Assembly (NCBI GenBank): GCA_016795005.1
Contig: JAEUIV010000121.1
Span: forward strand, 1 to 34,727
Direction of reading: 5' to 3'
Source: Phycisphaerae bacterium
GTDB lineage: Bacteria; Planctomycetota; Phycisphaerae; Phycisphaerales; UBA1924
DNA: 34,727 nucleotides
Made by a program: the position numbers and the translations under genes
In this document: one piece after another, positions 1 through 7,263 of the stretch
Layout: every line of letters starts with the position of its first letter
How positions within the stretch are numbered: position 1 is the stretch's first letter
The notes under the pieces: model-generated
Databases searched by the model: none
What the model was told of the DNA's origin: nothing
Seen by the model: the letters and a program-made list of their open reading frames with translations, nothing else

Positions 1-1
1 G

Positions 2-139
2 CGGTGCATCGGCTGGCTCAAGGGCTGCCGCCGGATCGCCACCCGTTATGAGAAACTGGCGATCCACTTCATGGGCATGGTCACACTCGCCATGATCCAG
101 CGCTGCCTCAGACTTCTTGATCCGTCAAACAGGACCTAG
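2..139 (+). CDS. IS5-family transposase, C-terminal fragment (cut by window edge)
   Basis: The frame is open from the first full codon of the window and ends in TAG, giving 45 residues. The stretch around residues 2-22 (RCIGWLKGCRRIATRYEKLA) matches the conserved end of IS5-type DDE transposases, where a Glu-Arg pair precedes a W/RLK..RRIATRY..LA segment; the Glu itself would lie just outside the window. The following HFMGMVTLAMIQ segment is the usual hydrophobic tail. Whether the element is intact cannot be judged because its 5' part is missing. No terminal inverted repeat can be identified since only one end is visible. The next gene, mntR, starts only 44 bp downstream, so the insertion sits directly against its promoter. 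Confidence 0.7.
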   Translation, partial: RCIGWLKGCRRIATRYEKLAIHFMGMVTLAMIQRCLRLLDPSNRT

Positions 140-171
140 TCAACGTCGCCCGCCTGTTCCCCCGCGCCAAC

Positions 172-177
172 TATCAT
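172..177 (+). promoter_or_regulatory. Candidate -10 box of mntR, leaderless type
   Basis: TATCAT lies 6 nt before the GTG start of mntR, and no Shine-Dalgarno is present between them. The string ATCCCCGC between box and start is shared with the moxR start region. No convincing -35 is seen. Confidence 0.35.
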
Positions 178-183
178 CCCCGC

Positions 184-621
184 GTGCCACGCCCAAAGCC
201 AACGCCCGCGGACCCTTCCGCCCGCTTCCGCCGCACGCGCGACGCCCACACCCGCGAGACCGCCGAGGACTACGTCGAGGCGATCGCCGAACTCATCGGC
301 GCCAAGGGCGAGGCCCGCGTCCGCGACCTCGCCCGCCTCATGGGCGTCAGCCACGTCACCGTCTCGCGCATCGTCGCGCGCATCGCCGACGAGGGACTGG
401 TCGAATCCAGCCGCTACCGCCCCCTCGCCCTCACCCCCGCCGGCAAGCGCCTCGCCCAGCGCGCCCGCGAGCGACACGACATCGTCGTCCGCTTCCTCAT
501 CGCCATCGGCGTGCCCGCCGCGCAGGCCTCGATCGACGCCGAGGGAATGGAGCACCACGTCGGCAACGCCACACTGAAAGCCATGGAAAACCTCGTCGCC
601 CGTTCCCTCCCCCGCCCCTGA
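184..621 (+). CDS. mntR: Manganese-responsive regulator MntR (DtxR family)
   Basis: This 145-residue protein is a DtxR-family metal-dependent repressor of the MntR type. A winged helix-turn-helix spans about residues 25-90 (ETAEDYVEAI..., then VRDLARLMGVSHVTVSRIVARI). The metal ligands known from Bacillus MntR (D8, E11, H77, E99, E102, H103) have exact counterparts at the same spacing: D29, E32, H98, E120, E123 and H124, the last four in RERHDIV and DAEGMEHHV. It lacks the SH3-like domain of true DtxR, as usual for MntR. Family knowledge says it represses manganese uptake genes when Mn(II) is plentiful. No mntH or Mn transporter is visible beside it; an IS fragment lies immediately upstream. 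The GTG start has no Shine-Dalgarno but has a TATCAT box 6 nt upstream. tadA follows after 17 bp. Confidence 0.88.
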   Translation: MPRPKPTPADPSARFRRTRDAHTRETAEDYVEAIAELIGAKGEARVRDLARLMGVSHVTVSRIVARIADEGLVESSRYRPLALTPAGKRLAQRARERHDIVVRFLIAIGVPAAQASIDAEGMEHHVGNATLKAMENLVARSLPRP

Positions 622-638
622 TCCCCGTTCACGGCCCC

Positions 639-1106
639 ATGTCCACCCCCACCACCGCCGATGTCACCGCGATGCGCCGAGCGCTCGAACTGGCGAACCT
701 CGCCGCCAGCGAGGGCGAAGTCCCCGTCGGCTGCGTCATCTACGAAACCGCCACCGGCAGGTCCATCGCCGAGGCACGCAACAACCGCGAAGGCGCGAAC
801 GATCCCCTCGGCCACGCCGAGACCCTCGCCATCCGCCTCGCCGCCGGGGCGCGCGGCGACTGGCGACTCAACGACTGCACCCTCGTCGTCACCCTCGAAC
901 CCTGCTGCATGTGCGCCGGCGCGATCATCAACGCACGCCTCGGCCGCGTCGTCTACGCCGCGGACGATCCGAAAGCCGGCGCCGCCCGCTCACTCTTCAA
1001 CCTGCTCGAAGACCCGCGCCTCAACCACCGCGTCACGCCCATCCGCGGACTCCTCGAGAACGAAAGCGCCGCCCTTCTACGGGCCTTTTTCCAGGCCCGC
1101 CGTTGA
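639..1106 (+). CDS. tadA: tRNA-specific adenosine deaminase TadA
   Basis: A 155-residue zinc-dependent deaminase of the cytidine/deoxycytidylate deaminase fold. The catalytic HAE motif is at residues 59-61 and the zinc-binding PCxxC at 88-92, here PCCMC where many TadA proteins have PCPMC. WRLNDCTLVVTLEP and the RVVYAADDPKAGAARSLFNLL stretch are typical of TadA, as is the C-terminal FFQARR. TadA converts A34 to inosine in tRNA-Arg(ACG), widening decoding of CGN codons. A guanine deaminase or another member of the superfamily is less likely because the KAGA.S..NLL..P.LNH segment is TadA-specific. The same frame stays open far upstream, but homology begins only at the ATG at 639. It sits 17 bp after mntR and is probably co-transcribed. 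Confidence 0.88.
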   Translation: MSTPTTADVTAMRRALELANLAASEGEVPVGCVIYETATGRSIAEARNNREGANDPLGHAETLAIRLAAGARGDWRLNDCTLVVTLEPCCMCAGAIINARLGRVVYAADDPKAGAARSLFNLLEDPRLNHRVTPIRGLLENESAALLRAFFQARR

Positions 1107-1177
1107 TCGAGCGCAATCAACTCCAAAAACGAGCGACCCGCGAACGGTTGGTCCGCGGGGCGCTGGAGGAGAGAGAG

Positions 1178-1228
1178 ATGATTCGTCTGAGAGAAGAAAC
1201 GCGTCTTGCTGCCCGTCACTACGTCTGA
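1178..1228 (+). CDS. Possible small ORF (16 aa) with strong Shine-Dalgarno
   Basis: ATG at 1178 is preceded by GGAGGA at 1165-1170 with 7 nt between, one of the best ribosome binding sites in the window. The predicted peptide, MIRLREETRLAARHYV, is basic and short. Its stop codon lies in the first arm of a stable hairpin (1227-1259), an arrangement seen in leader peptides and attenuators. No plus-strand gene follows within the next 2.3 kb, so there is no obvious gene for it to control. It could be a chance ORF. Confidence 0.25.
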   Translation: MIRLREETRLAARHYV

Positions 1229-1259
1229 TTCCGAACCCGTGTTCGCGGGTTCAGGAATC
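1227..1259 (+). other. Stem-loop overlapping the stop of the small ORF
   Basis: The arms are GATTCC plus GAACCCG (1227-1239) and CGGGTTC plus GGAATC (1246-1259), with a single A bulge at 1253 and a 6-nt loop. No T-run follows, so it is not a standard intrinsic terminator. Confidence 0.45.
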
Positions 1260-1394
1260 CTATTCGGTCCATATTCAATCTATGCCACTACCGGTTGTGA
1301 ACTTGAGGCCATTCCGACACGCTCCATACCATTCCTGGCGTGCCGTCGCACCATTCGAAGTTTCACTCCCGTCAACCAGACAAGCGACGGTGCA

Positions 1395-1424
1395 AGAAAA
1401 AACCGGCGCATCGTGGCGCCGGTT
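1395..1424 (-). terminator. Intrinsic terminator of the FHA gene
   Basis: The perfect 9-bp stem AACCGGCGC (1401-1409) with GCGCCGGTT (1416-1424) and a 6-nt loop is followed on the minus strand by a run of T (complement of the A-run before 1403). It lies about 27 bp past the FHA stop codon. Confidence 0.8.
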
Positions 1425-1450
1425 CGCAATCTGATCGGCATATCGGGAAC

Positions 1451-1900
1451 TCAGGAGGCCCAGCGGAGACGCCAGGACTTCTTTCGCTCCGGTTCGTGGT
1501 CATTCGGGAGCATTCGGGGGAGAGTTTCGGACTCCATCGGCTCGCCGGTTGCCGCGTTCGGGTCGGCCTCTTCCAAGATCGCGTTCAGTTCCGCCCCGAT
1601 CCGGTCGGCCAGGTTGGAGAACCGCATCCGCGCGCTCCCGAGCCGCACTTCCAGCCCGGCGCTCACGGGCACCGCCCGAACCCGTTCTCCCTCGACCACG
1701 CATCCGTGCGTCGATTCGCGGTCTTTCAGCACCCAGACGTCGCCGACCGGCTCCAGCGTCGCGTGCTCGCGCGAAACGTCCATCAACGGCACCTGAATAT
1801 CACAGACCGATCCTCGCCCCACCTGAAGAGGACGCGATCCGGTCAGTTCGTAGCGTTTGAGTGTTTTTCCGTCTTTTGAGGTAATCGTGACTTCGAGCAT
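1451..1900 (-). CDS. FHA-domain protein
   Basis: A 149-residue soluble protein whose first about 95 residues form a forkhead-associated domain, a phosphothreonine-peptide binding fold. The hallmark residues are visible: GRG at 28-30, SREHA at 43-47, and DRESTHG at 60-66 in place of the more common N-S-T-N-G. The C-terminal third (about 96-149) is polar and probably disordered, ending in a basic WRLRWAS. The start is supported by GGGGAG about 7 nt upstream. It lies downstream of the moxR gene on the same strand with a 116-bp gap, and a strong terminator follows. It presumably reads Ser/Thr kinase signals, but no kinase is in the window and the partner is unknown. Confidence 0.85.
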   Translation of the reverse strand: MLEVTITSKDGKTLKRYELTGSRPLQVGRGSVCDIQVPLMDVSREHATLEPVGDVWVLKDRESTHGCVVEGERVRAVPVSAGLEVRLGSARMRFSNLADRIGAELNAILEEADPNAATGEPMESETLPRMLPNDHEPERKKSWRLRWAS

Positions 1901-2016
1901 GCGCTGTCTCCCCTGTGCGCGCTTGCCCAGCTTGACTCAACTGCCGGGACTCCAGACCGGCACCGACATTGTGTATTGAAAACAAGCCCGAGACAAGCCG
2001 AATCTCGCACGAATTC

Positions 2017-3027
2017 TCAGCGATACTCCGGCTCCTTGATCACTCGGATCAGATTATCAAGGATCTGTTCGGTATCGACCCCCTCGGATGCGGCGGTGTA
2101 GTTCAGCACGATCCGGTGCCGGAGCACGGCCGGGGCGAGTCTTCGGACATGTTCGGCGGAGGGCGTCGGCTCCCCTTCGAGCACCGCCAGGCAGCGCGCC
2201 GCGAGGACGAGGGCCTGCCCCGCGCGCGGGCCGGCGCCCCACGAAATGAAGTGCGCGATCGACTTCGGGCAGGCCTCGTCGCCGGGGCGCGTGGCGCGGG
2301 CGAGCGCGACGGCGTACTCGACCACGTGCTCGCTCACGGGAACCCGGCCGATGAGCGCGCGGAGCCGCGCGAGTTCACCGCCGTCGAAAAGCGGACGGAT
2401 CTTCGAGGCGCGCTCGGCGATGTCATCGCCCGCGGCGACGATGCGGCGTTCCTCGGTCGCCTTGGGATAGGTCATGCGCAAGCCGAACATGAAGCGGTCG
2501 AGTTGCGCCTCCGGGAGCGGATAGGTTCCCTCCTGTTCGATCGGATTCTGCGTCGCGACGACGATGAACGGAGAGTGGAGCGGGATGGTGCGGCCGGCGA
2601 TGGAGACCTGTCGCTCGGCCATGGCTTCGAGAAGGGCGGCCTGGGTCTTGGGCGGCGTGCGATTGACCTCGTCCGCCAGGACAATGTTGGCGAAGATCGG
2701 GCCGGGGAGGAACCGCATCGAGCGTTCGCCGGTGACGGCGTCGGAATGAAGAAGTTCCCCGCCGAGGATGTCGCTGGGCATCATGTCGGGGGTGAACTGG
2801 ATGCGCTTGAAGTCGAGACGGAGCGCGGAGGCGAGGGTGCGGACCAGGAGCGTCTTCGCGAGGCCGGGCACACCGACCAGCAGCGTGTGCCCCTCGCAGA
2901 AGACCGCGACGAGGAGTTGCTCGACCACTTCGTGCTGTCCCACCACCACGGTGCGGAGGGCTTCGGTGAGTTGGGCGTAGCGCTGCGGGAGCGAATCGAG
3001 TCCGGCGGAGCCGTCGGTTTCGGGCAT
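2017..3027 (-). CDS. MoxR-family AAA+ ATPase
   Basis: A 336-residue MoxR-type AAA+ ATPase. Walker A is GVPGLAKT at residues 52-59, Walker B is in IVLADEVNRTPPKTQAALLE, and sensor 1 with the family signature follows in VATQNPIEQEGTYPLPEAQL. The C-terminal lid domain holds the sensor 2 arginine region. MoxR proteins are thought to act as chaperones that activate or mature partners, often VWA-domain proteins. The usual neighbours (DUF58, VWA, TPR proteins) are not seen; only an FHA gene follows. The frame extends upstream to 3189, but family similarity begins near the ATG at 3027. That ATG has no Shine-Dalgarno and a TACCAT box 6 nt before it. Confidence 0.9.
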   Translation of the reverse strand: MPETDGSAGLDSLPQRYAQLTEALRTVVVGQHEVVEQLLVAVFCEGHTLLVGVPGLAKTLLVRTLASALRLDFKRIQFTPDMMPSDILGGELLHSDAVTGERSMRFLPGPIFANIVLADEVNRTPPKTQAALLEAMAERQVSIAGRTIPLHSPFIVVATQNPIEQEGTYPLPEAQLDRFMFGLRMTYPKATEERRIVAAGDDIAERASKIRPLFDGGELARLRALIGRVPVSEHVVEYAVALARATRPGDEACPKSIAHFISWGAGPRAGQALVLAARCLAVLEGEPTPSAEHVRRLAPAVLRHRIVLNYTAASEGVDTEQILDNLIRVIKEPEYR

Positions 3028-3033
3028 GCGGGG

Positions 3034-3039
3034 ATGGTA
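3034..3039 (-). promoter_or_regulatory. Candidate -10 box of moxR, leaderless type
   Basis: Read on the minus strand, TACCAT is followed by CCCCGC and then the ATG. The spacing and the ATCCCCGC string are the same as at mntR. No Shine-Dalgarno is present. Confidence 0.35.
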
Positions 3040-3255
3040 GCGGCGGCGTGCGGGATGCCGGCCGGAAATCCGCGGCTCGGACCCGCTGTGTTCCCGTGGC
3101 GGAAGAGTTCGTGCGCGGCTCGGGGGCTCGTCCCGAGCGCGGAGATGCACGATTGGGCGACCGGCCGCTGACGGAGGCCCGACGCGCATATGAGCGGGAC
3201 TGAGAGGTCCATGAGAGGTTCACGCGCTCGGATGCATCCGCGGGCCGGCTGTTCT

Positions 3256-3291
3256 CAGTTGGACCGCGTGTCCTCTATCCGCGGTCAACTG
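3256..3291. repeat. Imperfect inverted repeat
   Basis: CAGTTGGACCGCG (3256-3268) and CGCGGTCAACTG (3280-3291) are inverted copies differing by one bulged base, with an 11-nt loop. No T-run follows on either strand. It could be an operator or an RNA hairpin. Confidence 0.4.
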
Positions 3292-3438
3292 GGAAATCCG
3301 TTCGACCGCGGCTCCCGAAGAACAAGGGCCTTGCCGAGTGCGCCGCCCGCCCCGCTTGTTGAACGGTCGGTCAGAAATGCAAGTGGCTCCCCAACAACAA
3401 CATACGCAATCACAACACCGCTCCGCGCGATTTCCTGC

Positions 3439-3468
3439 TTGGTGCCCGCGCGGGAATTGCATAATATT
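3439..3468 (+). promoter_or_regulatory. Candidate promoter of the FG-GAP gene
   Basis: TTGGTG (3439-3444) and TAATAT (3463-3468) are 18 bp apart in an AT-rich patch that stands out from the GC-rich surroundings. This is a weak sequence match only. Confidence 0.3.
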
Positions 3469-3593
3469 TAGTCATTTTCAGTTGCATCCACCGCCGACGT
3501 TGGGCATAGTTCCGATGTGACGCCCTTCCGCAGGGGGATGCCTCGCTGCGTGTTTCGGGGGCGGTCGGCTTTCAAATCGGGGGTTCCAATCTC

Positions 3594-4582
3594 ATGCTGC
3601 ACACACTCGACCGCGTTCAACGGTTCCGGCTCCGTTCTCGCTCCGCGGGGGGGGTAAAGGCTTCACGGCGGTTTGCGCCGCCCTGCTGACCGCTTCGTCG
3701 GCTTCCGCGCAGTTCGGGGGGTTCGCGCCGCACGTGATCTATGGCCTCGGGGGCGGTCCGGCCTCGGTCGCGATCGCGGACCTCGACGCCGACGGGGACA
3801 ACGACCTCGCCGTGGCGAACTTCACCAGCGACAACGTCTCGGTCCTGAAGAACAACGGCAACGGCACCTTCGCAGCGCACGTGACCTACGCCGCGGGGAG
3901 CCTCCCGGACTCCGTCGCGATCGCCGACCTCGACGCCGACGGCGACATGGACCTCGCCGTGGCGAACGCCAACAGCAACAACGTCTCGGTCCTGAAGAAC
4001 AACGGCGACGGCACCTTCTCTGCGCACGTGCCCTACGGCGTGGGGTCCAGCCCGCGATCGGTCGCGATCGCGGACCTCGACGGCAACACGTCCCCGGATC
4101 TCGCCGTGGCGAACTACTCCGGCAACAACGTCTCGATCCTGATCAACCTGACCGAAGTCCTTCCGCCCGGCGCGTTCAGCCTGACACTGCCCGCTGACGG
4201 CGCCGGGGGTTTGCCGCTGCCGGACGATGTGATCGCCGGCTGGGCTGTTCAGCCGTCGCTGCGCTGGTCGCGCCCGAACTCCTTCGCCGAGCCGACGTAC
4301 GACCTGACCGTCGCCACCGACGCGGGGCTGACGAACATCGTCGTCCAGCAGAACGGGCTGACGCAGCGCCAGTTCGATCTTCTGTACGGCGTTCTCCAGT
4401 TCGGCGCGGCGTACTACTGGAGCGTCACCGCGCACAACTCCATCGGCAGTCGGGTCTCCACCCCCAGTCCGGCCAGATTCAGCATTTCCGGCGTGTGCCC
4501 CGGCGACGCCAACAACGACCGGGTCGTGAACTTCGCGGATCTCACCGCCGTGCTGAGTCGGTTCCTGGACGTGTGCCCGTAG
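3594..4582 (+). CDS. Secreted FG-GAP/VCBS repeat protein with dockerin-like tail; frame broken at a poly-G tract
   Basis: The uninterrupted coding part starts at GTG 3734 and encodes three FG-GAP/VCBS-type repeats with calcium-binding DLDADGDNDLAVAN motifs (the third reads DLDGNTSPDLAVAN). These are followed by a fibronectin III-like domain (about 4230-4480, with YDLTVATD and YYWSVTAHNSIGS) and a C-terminal dockerin-like repeat, CPGDANNDRVVNFADLTAVL. Upstream in the same frame is an obvious signal peptide ending GFTAVCAALLTASSASA before QFGG, but that frame has no start codon. The ATG at 3594, with a basic n-region (DRVQRFRLRSRS), is in another frame; the two join if the G tract at 3647-3654 had nine G instead of eight. 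The joined product would be about 329 residues and exported. Its role is unknown; FG-GAP repeats often mediate surface contacts. The break may be a sequencing error, phase variation or decay. Confidence 0.75.
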
Positions 4583-4639
4583 CGACGGACGCGCGGTTTG
4601 CTCGCCGCGTGCTGAACCGCCGATCTTTACCGGTTGATG

Positions 4640-4672
4640 AAAAAGGCCGCGGCGCCTCCAGGCGTCGCGGCC
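4640..4672 (-). terminator. Intrinsic terminator of the basic protein gene
   Basis: GGCCGCGGCGCC (4645-4656) pairs with GGCGTCGCGGCC (4661-4672), 12 bp with one G-U type pair and a 4-nt loop. On the minus strand a T-run (complement of 4640-4644) follows. Confidence 0.75.
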
Positions 4673-4743
4673 CCTTACAGATCAGAGGATGGTTCGTGAG
4701 GCTCAACCGCGTGCTTGCTCCGGGCCGCAAGCACGCCACCGCG

Positions 4744-5190
4744 TCAGGCCGCCTTGCGGTTGTAGCGGCGGGTGGAGTTCGTGCGGCTGAAGAACGAGAA
4801 GGGGTAGAAGTTCGAGTTGAAGTGGCTGGAGTTCCGGTTCTTGAACTTGCCGGAGAACTTCTTCGCCGGCTTCGAGTAGGTCTTGCGGGCGCTCGACTTC
4901 CTGGCGTACTTCTTCGAGAAGTTCTTCTTCGCGGCGGAGGTCTTCGACGAGTAGCGCTTCGTGGAGTTCTTCTTCGAGAACTTCTTGAAGGCGCGCGTGG
5001 CGCTCGACTTCTTCGAGAAGCGGCGGGTCATCTTCTTCGCCGTGCGGGACGTGCGGCGGGCGCTCGACTTCTTCGAGAAGCGGGCGGCGCGGGTCGTCCG
5101 CGGGGTGCGGCGCGTCGTCCTGGACGTGCGACGCGCCTTGGATTTGAACGTACGGCGGCGGCTCGTGCTGCGTGACTTGTTCATCGGCAT
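4744..5190 (-). CDS. Very basic low-complexity protein, likely nucleoid-associated (histone H1-like)
   Basis: A 148-residue protein in which Lys plus Arg make up about 36 percent and Ser, Thr, Ala and Phe most of the rest. It contains no Asp or Glu and no Leu, Ile, Val, Cys, Trp or Gln. Repeats of the form RFSKKSSA and [KR]xFSKK recur from about residue 36 to 115. The C-terminus changes to an Asn/Phe-rich segment (NSSHFNSNFYPFSFFSRTNS) before a basic end. Such composition points to a disordered DNA- or RNA-binding protein, as in bacterial histone H1-like proteins, but no fold is recognised. The ATG at 5190 has GGAG 9 nt upstream; a second in-frame ATG is at 5184. A strong terminator follows. 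It is a single-gene unit, divergent from DAHP synthase. Confidence 0.75.
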   Translation of the reverse strand: MPMNKSRSTSRRRTFKSKARRTSRTTRRTPRTTRAARFSKKSSARRTSRTAKKMTRRFSKKSSATRAFKKFSKKNSTKRYSSKTSAAKKNFSKKYARKSSARKTYSKPAKKFSGKFKNRNSSHFNSNFYPFSFFSRTNSTRRYNRKAA

Positions 5191-5515
5191 GTGGTTCGAC
5201 TCCGTTCGTGGCCCCCGGCGCGGCGTGAGGCCGACGCCCTGGCGGCGGATGCGTTGTTCGCCCGCGACACACGCAACGGGCGGCCGGGGCGGGTGGCTCC
5301 CCAACGGGAGGAAGCCCTCGGCAACGCGAAGTATCGGCGTGCGCGCGGGGGAGAATGAGCGCTGGAGGTCTGCTTGCGATTTATTTTCAGAATTCACTTG
5401 AGTTGCTCGCGCCGGCAAGGCGGCGCGCGGCAACGGCCGATCACTGTGAACGACCTATACTCTCGCCCCCCATGCGTGCGGAACGGGGTTCGGGGTCGGA
5501 CTGGAGACGCGGAAC
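5191..5515. other. Divergent intergenic region, basic protein to DAHP synthase
   Basis: These 325 bp contain an AT-rich patch (about 5375-5400) suited to the promoter of the minus-strand basic protein gene, and a TATACT box at 5456-5461 that may be the -10 of the plus-strand DAHP synthase gene. No gene is recognised. Confidence 0.4.
5456..5461 (+). promoter_or_regulatory. Candidate -10 box upstream of DAHP synthase
   Basis: TATACT lies 54 bp before the ATG at 5516. No clear -35 is found at the expected distance. Confidence 0.3.
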
Positions 5516-6898
5516 ATGCCTTGGAAGACCCCGGCGGTGTGGTCGCCGGAATCCTGGAAAGATCGCCTGGCGGCCCACCAGGTCGTCTATCACGATCGCG
5601 CGGCGGTGGACGCGGCGGTGGCCAAACTGCGGTCCCTCCCGCCGCTGGTGACCTCGGGCGAGATCGAGCGGCTGCGCTCGCTGATCGCCGAGGCGCAGCG
5701 GGGTGAACGGTTCCTGCTCCAGGGGGGGGACTGCGCGGAGACCCTGGCCGACTGCCGGGCGGATTCGATCGCCAGCAAACTGAAAATACTGCTCCAGATG
5801 TCGCTGGTCCTGGTGCACGGGCTGCGCAAGCCGGTGATCCGCGTCGGGCGGTTCGCGGGCCAATACGCCAAGCCTCGGTCGAGCCAGACCGAGACGCGCC
5901 ACGGCGTGACGCTGCCCTCCTACTTCGGGGACCTGGTGAACTCGGCGGACTTCGAGGAGGAAGCCCGGCGGCCGAATCCGCACCTGATGGTGCGCGGCTA
6001 CCAGCACGCCGCGATGACCCTCAACTTCATCCGCTCGCTGATCGACGGCGGGTTCGCGGACCTGCACCACCCCGAGTACTGGGACCTGCGCTTCATGGAG
6101 CACGCCGGGCTGTCGAACGAGTTGCGCGAGCAGTATCAGCGCATGACGAGGGAGCTGGGCGAGGCGCTGCGCCTGACGGAGATCCTGGGCGAGGCCTCGA
6201 TCGACGACCTGACGCGCATCGAGTTCTTCACGAGCCACGAGGGGCTGAACCTGCAATACGAGTCGGCGCAGACGAGGCCCGTGCCGCGCAAGAGCGGCTA
6301 CTTCAACCTCACCACCCACCTGCCTTGGATCGGGGAGCGGACGCGGGCGCTCGACGGGGCGCACGTCGAGTATTTCCGCGGAATCCGAAACCCGATCGGC
6401 GTGAAGATCGGCCCGGCGTGCAGGCCGAGCGAACTCCTGGAGCTGATCGACGTGCTGAACCCGGACAACGAGCCTGGGAGGCTGATCCTCATCCACCGCA
6501 TGGGGGCGGCGAAGATCATGGAGGCGCTCCCGCCGCTGCTCGGAGCGGTAAGGGAGGCGCCGACGCTCAAGCGGCACGTGCTCTGGGTCTGCGACCCGAT
6601 GCACGGCAACTCCCAGAACGCCGGGAACGGCGTCAAGACACGGAACATGAACGAGATCCTGGCCGAGATGGAGTCGGCGGCGGAGGCGCACCGACAAGCG
6701 GGTACCATCTTCGGCGGTCTGCACCTGGAGTTGACGGGTGAGGACGTGACCGAGTGCGTCGGGGGCGCGGCGGGAATCTCCGAGGCTGACCTCACGATCA
6801 ACTATGCCAGCCTGTGTGATCCAAGGCTGAACTACCAGCAGGCGCTCGAAATGGCGTTCGCGGCGGCGCGGGCGTTGCGTTCGCCGAGCGCGCGGTAG
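5516..6898 (+). CDS. 3-deoxy-7-phosphoheptulonate synthase, class II
   Basis: A 460-residue class II (plant and mycobacterial type) DAHP synthase. It condenses phosphoenolpyruvate and erythrose 4-phosphate, the first step of the shikimate pathway. Family motifs in order are QGGDCAE (69-75, metal-binding Cys73), RVGRFAGQYAKPRS (109-122), FTSHEGLNLQYE, KIGPACRPSE, WVCDPMHGN (about 357-365) and HLELTGEDVTECVGG (about 402-416). Length matches the family. The ATG is preceded by GGAGACGCGGAAC. It is transcribed alone between a divergent gene and clpC. A run of 8 G inside the QGGD codons is in frame here. pheA and trpA elsewhere in the window belong to the same amino acid branch but are not linked in an operon. 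Confidence 0.95.
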   Translation: MPWKTPAVWSPESWKDRLAAHQVVYHDRAAVDAAVAKLRSLPPLVTSGEIERLRSLIAEAQRGERFLLQGGDCAETLADCRADSIASKLKILLQMSLVLVHGLRKPVIRVGRFAGQYAKPRSSQTETRHGVTLPSYFGDLVNSADFEEEARRPNPHLMVRGYQHAAMTLNFIRSLIDGGFADLHHPEYWDLRFMEHAGLSNELREQYQRMTRELGEALRLTEILGEASIDDLTRIEFFTSHEGLNLQYESAQTRPVPRKSGYFNLTTHLPWIGERTRALDGAHVEYFRGIRNPIGVKIGPACRPSELLELIDVLNPDNEPGRLILIHRMGAAKIMEALPPLLGAVREAPTLKRHVLWVCDPMHGNSQNAGNGVKTRNMNEILAEMESAAEAHRQAGTIFGGLHLELTGEDVTECVGGAAGISEADLTINYASLCDPRLNYQQALEMAFAAARALRSPSAR

Positions 6899-7263
6899 GG
6901 TCATCGCGGCAGCGACCCAAACCCGAACTTGAAGATGCAAGCGTGTTCAGTCGGGCGAGCGTGAATCTGCCAGTTCGGCAGCCTCGTATGACATGGTGGG
7001 ACCAAACCCGCCGGAAGAGCGGCTTGGAGCAGGGCTGGGAGAAAAGAACACGCAGGGGAAACTTCAGGATCAGGCACGGCATTCGCAGAAGGTGATTATT
7101 CAGGAAGGCGGGAACGCCGACCTATAATCTTGGCTCCACGGCCTTTGCCAGAGGCATCGGTGCATTGGGACGATCGCTGGCACGGGACGTGGGTCGGAAG
7201 TCTGATGTGGCCGGGAGCGATCCCGGCCGATGAAGTCGGGCAACATCCCGATGGAGGCCCTCG
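6899..7263. other. Intergenic region upstream of clpC
   Basis: These 365 bp hold a TATAAT box at 7123-7128 and a GGAGG ribosome binding site just before clpC. I see no CIRCE element, no CtsR-type operator and no gene. Confidence 0.5.
7123..7128 (+). promoter_or_regulatory. Candidate -10 box of clpC
   Basis: A perfect TATAAT about 135 bp before the clpC start. The -35 position is poor, so an activator or alternative sigma factor may be involved. Confidence 0.4.

Larger units (their letters stand above)
1107..1450. other. Intergenic region between tadA and the FHA gene
   Basis: This 344-bp gap holds a 16-codon ORF with a strong ribosome binding site, a hairpin overlapping its stop, and the terminator of the minus-strand FHA gene. 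Nothing else is recognised. Confidence 0.5.
3028..3593. other. Divergent intergenic region, moxR to FG-GAP gene
   Basis: These 566 bp separate the minus-strand moxR from the plus-strand FG-GAP gene. They hold the candidate moxR -10 box, an imperfect inverted repeat (3256-3291) and an AT-rich patch near 3456-3475 that may be a promoter. No gene is recognised. Confidence 0.5.

Noticed and set aside
4640..4672. Terminator for the FG-GAP gene on the plus strand
   Set aside because: The plus-strand side of the hairpin is followed by CCTTACAG rather than a T-run; the T-run is on the minus side, which fits the basic protein gene.
6899..7263. CIRCE or CtsR operator upstream of clpC
   Set aside because: No GCACTC-type inverted repeat and no direct heptad repeat typical of CtsR is found.
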